50,560 nucleotides of DNA from NCBI GenBank assembly GCA_019310485.1, contig JAFDEF010000017.1, forward strand, positions 1-50,560, written 5' to 3'. Each line of letters begins with the position of its first letter. The stretch's first letter is position 1. The position numbers and the translations under genes were made by a program. The stretch comes from Deltaproteobacteria bacterium (lineage in GTDB: Bacteria > Desulfobacterota > DSM-4660 > Desulfatiglandales > HGW-15). Positions 49,797 to 50,560 of the stretch are shown piece by piece. The notes under the pieces are model-generated. The model saw only the letters and a list, made by a program, of their open reading frames with translations. It was not told the DNA's origin and made no database searches.

Positions 49797-50342
49797 ATGA
49801 GAAAAGCTATGTTTGCGCTTATAGCGCTGACGGTATTCGCGCTGAGTTTTCTAATGTTCCCTCAAGCTGATGCGCAAATGATGGGGCAAGGCATGATGGG
49901 CCAACAGGGAGGCTATGGCATGATGGCTCCAGGCACGATGGGCCAACAGGGAGGCTATGGTCAGTGGAATTACTGCCCATATTGTGGTAGACCTTTGCCA
50001 AGGGGTGGTTATGGCATGGGAGCGGGCATGATGGGGCCGGGAATGATGATGGGACCCGGGATGATGGGCCCTGGCACGATGGGCCCCGGCACGATGGGCC
50101 CACAGTACGGACCACAATATGGACCCCAGTATCAGCAACCGCAAAAGCCTCTGGGAGAAAAGGAGGCCACTGAGATTCTTGAGAATTACCTCAAAGCCAC
50201 CAGGAATCCAAACCTAAAGCTGGGAAAAATCACCGACAAGGGTACCGGGTTTGAGGCTGAGATCGTCACAAAGAAGGAAGGCGCCCTGGTCAACAAAGTG
50301 TTTGTGGATAAGTATACAGGGTGGATGCATCCGGTTTATTAA
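49797..50342 (+). CDS. Secreted Met/Gly-rich protein
   Basis: 181 residues from ATG 49797 (AAGGAGGTGTCAA before it; the longer frame to 49677 is rejected). A signal peptide (MFALIALTVFALSFLMFPQADA) precedes a low-complexity region with MGQQGGYG, MMGPGMMMG and MGPGTMG repeats and a CPYCG motif, then a helical-beta C-terminal domain (EKEATEILENYLKATRNPNLKLGKITDKG to GWMHPVY). Met-rich periplasmic proteins often bind Cu(I) or Ag(I). The C-terminal ~75 residues resemble PepSY-like small domains. The copper role is inferred. Confidence 0.8.
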   Translation: MRKAMFALIALTVFALSFLMFPQADAQMMGQGMMGQQGGYGMMAPGTMGQQGGYGQWNYCPYCGRPLPRGGYGMGAGMMGPGMMMGPGMMGPGTMGPGTMGPQYGPQYGPQYQQPQKPLGEKEATEILENYLKATRNPNLKLGKITDKGTGFEAEIVTKKEGALVNKVFVDKYTGWMHPVY

Positions 50343-50353
50343 AGTAAATCAGT

Positions 50354-50378
50354 CCCTATCGGCCTCCGGCCGATGGGG
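50354..50378 (+). terminator. Hairpin behind the Met-rich gene
   Basis: ATCGGCC-TCC-GGCCGAT with CCC/GGG extension, 11 bp after the stop. A second hairpin GGGGCAG-N8-CTGCCCC lies at 50405-50426. No U tract. Confidence 0.45.
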
Positions 50379-50560
50379 ATATAAGGGGTAACTCTTCACG
50401 TTAAGGGGCAGGTACAATGCTGCCCCAATCGATGGGGACCGGAGCATGAAAACACCAGAAAAAGGGAAAGAGTTGCTCCGAACAAAGCCCCACATTATGG
50501 GCAGTTGCGGGGCTGCTTAACCGGGGTGTGATTTCACCACGGATTCTTGTACAAAATGGA

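Overview
The window looks like chromosomal DNA of a strictly anaerobic Desulfobacterota-type (deltaproteobacterial) bacterium. The basis is family content: heterodisulfide-reductase modules (HdrA, HdrB, an HdrC/HdrE-like fusion), MvhD, MetF/MetV of the reductive acetyl-CoA (Wood-Ljungdahl) pathway, FdhD, rubredoxin, ferredoxin:thioredoxin reductase, FeoB ferrous iron import, many sensor kinases and sigma-54 activators. No rRNA, tRNA or CRISPR array was recognised. Assignment to a genus is not possible from the sequence alone.

Layout. 1-4 kb: IS1634-type transposase fragment, a zinc-ribbon/winged-helix protein, and a minus-strand feo operon (feoB, zinc ribbon, a damaged DtxR-FeoA repressor, a small membrane protein). 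4.4-8.7 kb: an E1/ThiF-like protein and a membrane heterodisulfide-reductase-like pair. 9-12 kb: fdhD coupled to a 54-residue FeoB-associated Cys-rich protein, an XRE/Cys-rich regulator and thiE. 11.8-16.1 kb: a ZraR/ZraS-like two-component system divergent from a ZraP-like periplasmic protein with a good sigma-54 promoter. 16.3-20.9 kb: a three-gene signalling operon (RsbW-like ATPase fused to a methyltransferase, RsbU-type phosphatase, membrane nucleotide cyclase with PilZ-like tail). 21-26.8 kb: copper chaperone and an internally deleted copper ATPase, HD-domain protein, ferredoxin, UspA, a HEAT-like gene with an in-frame stop, rubredoxin. 27-31.7 kb: polar amino-acid ABC transporter whose second permease is frameshifted, and an internally deleted MATE pump. 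31.7-42.7 kb: two-component operon with two ACT-like proteins, then metF2-hdrA-mvhD-metV-metF. 43.4-45.2 kb: three tiny membrane proteins, then an FTR/glutaredoxin pair. 45.6-50.3 kb: MoxR AAA ATPase with a TraB/DUF5682-like partner, a PilZ protein and a secreted Met/Gly-rich protein.

How the genes work together. Electron flow is the main theme: MetF/MetV with HdrA and MvhD is the gene set proposed to connect methylene-THF reduction to electron-confurcating or bifurcating HdrA, and the HdrC/E-B pair could exchange electrons with the quinone pool. Iron supply (feoB), the Hdr pair and the fdhD operon share the same 15-bp palindrome placed in exactly the same register between -35 and -10, which suggests one common metal- or redox-responsive regulator.

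The strongest candidates for something undescribed are (a) that shared operator, (b) the RsbW/methyltransferase-RsbU-cyclase operon, which could join partner switching to fatty-acid-methyl-ester-type signalling, and (c) the MoxR plus TraB/DUF5682-like pair. A second theme is gene damage: CopA, MATE and the DtxR repressor each lack an internal block, and four more genes are truncated, frameshifted or interrupted. This is either genuine decay or an assembly artefact, and read mapping would decide.
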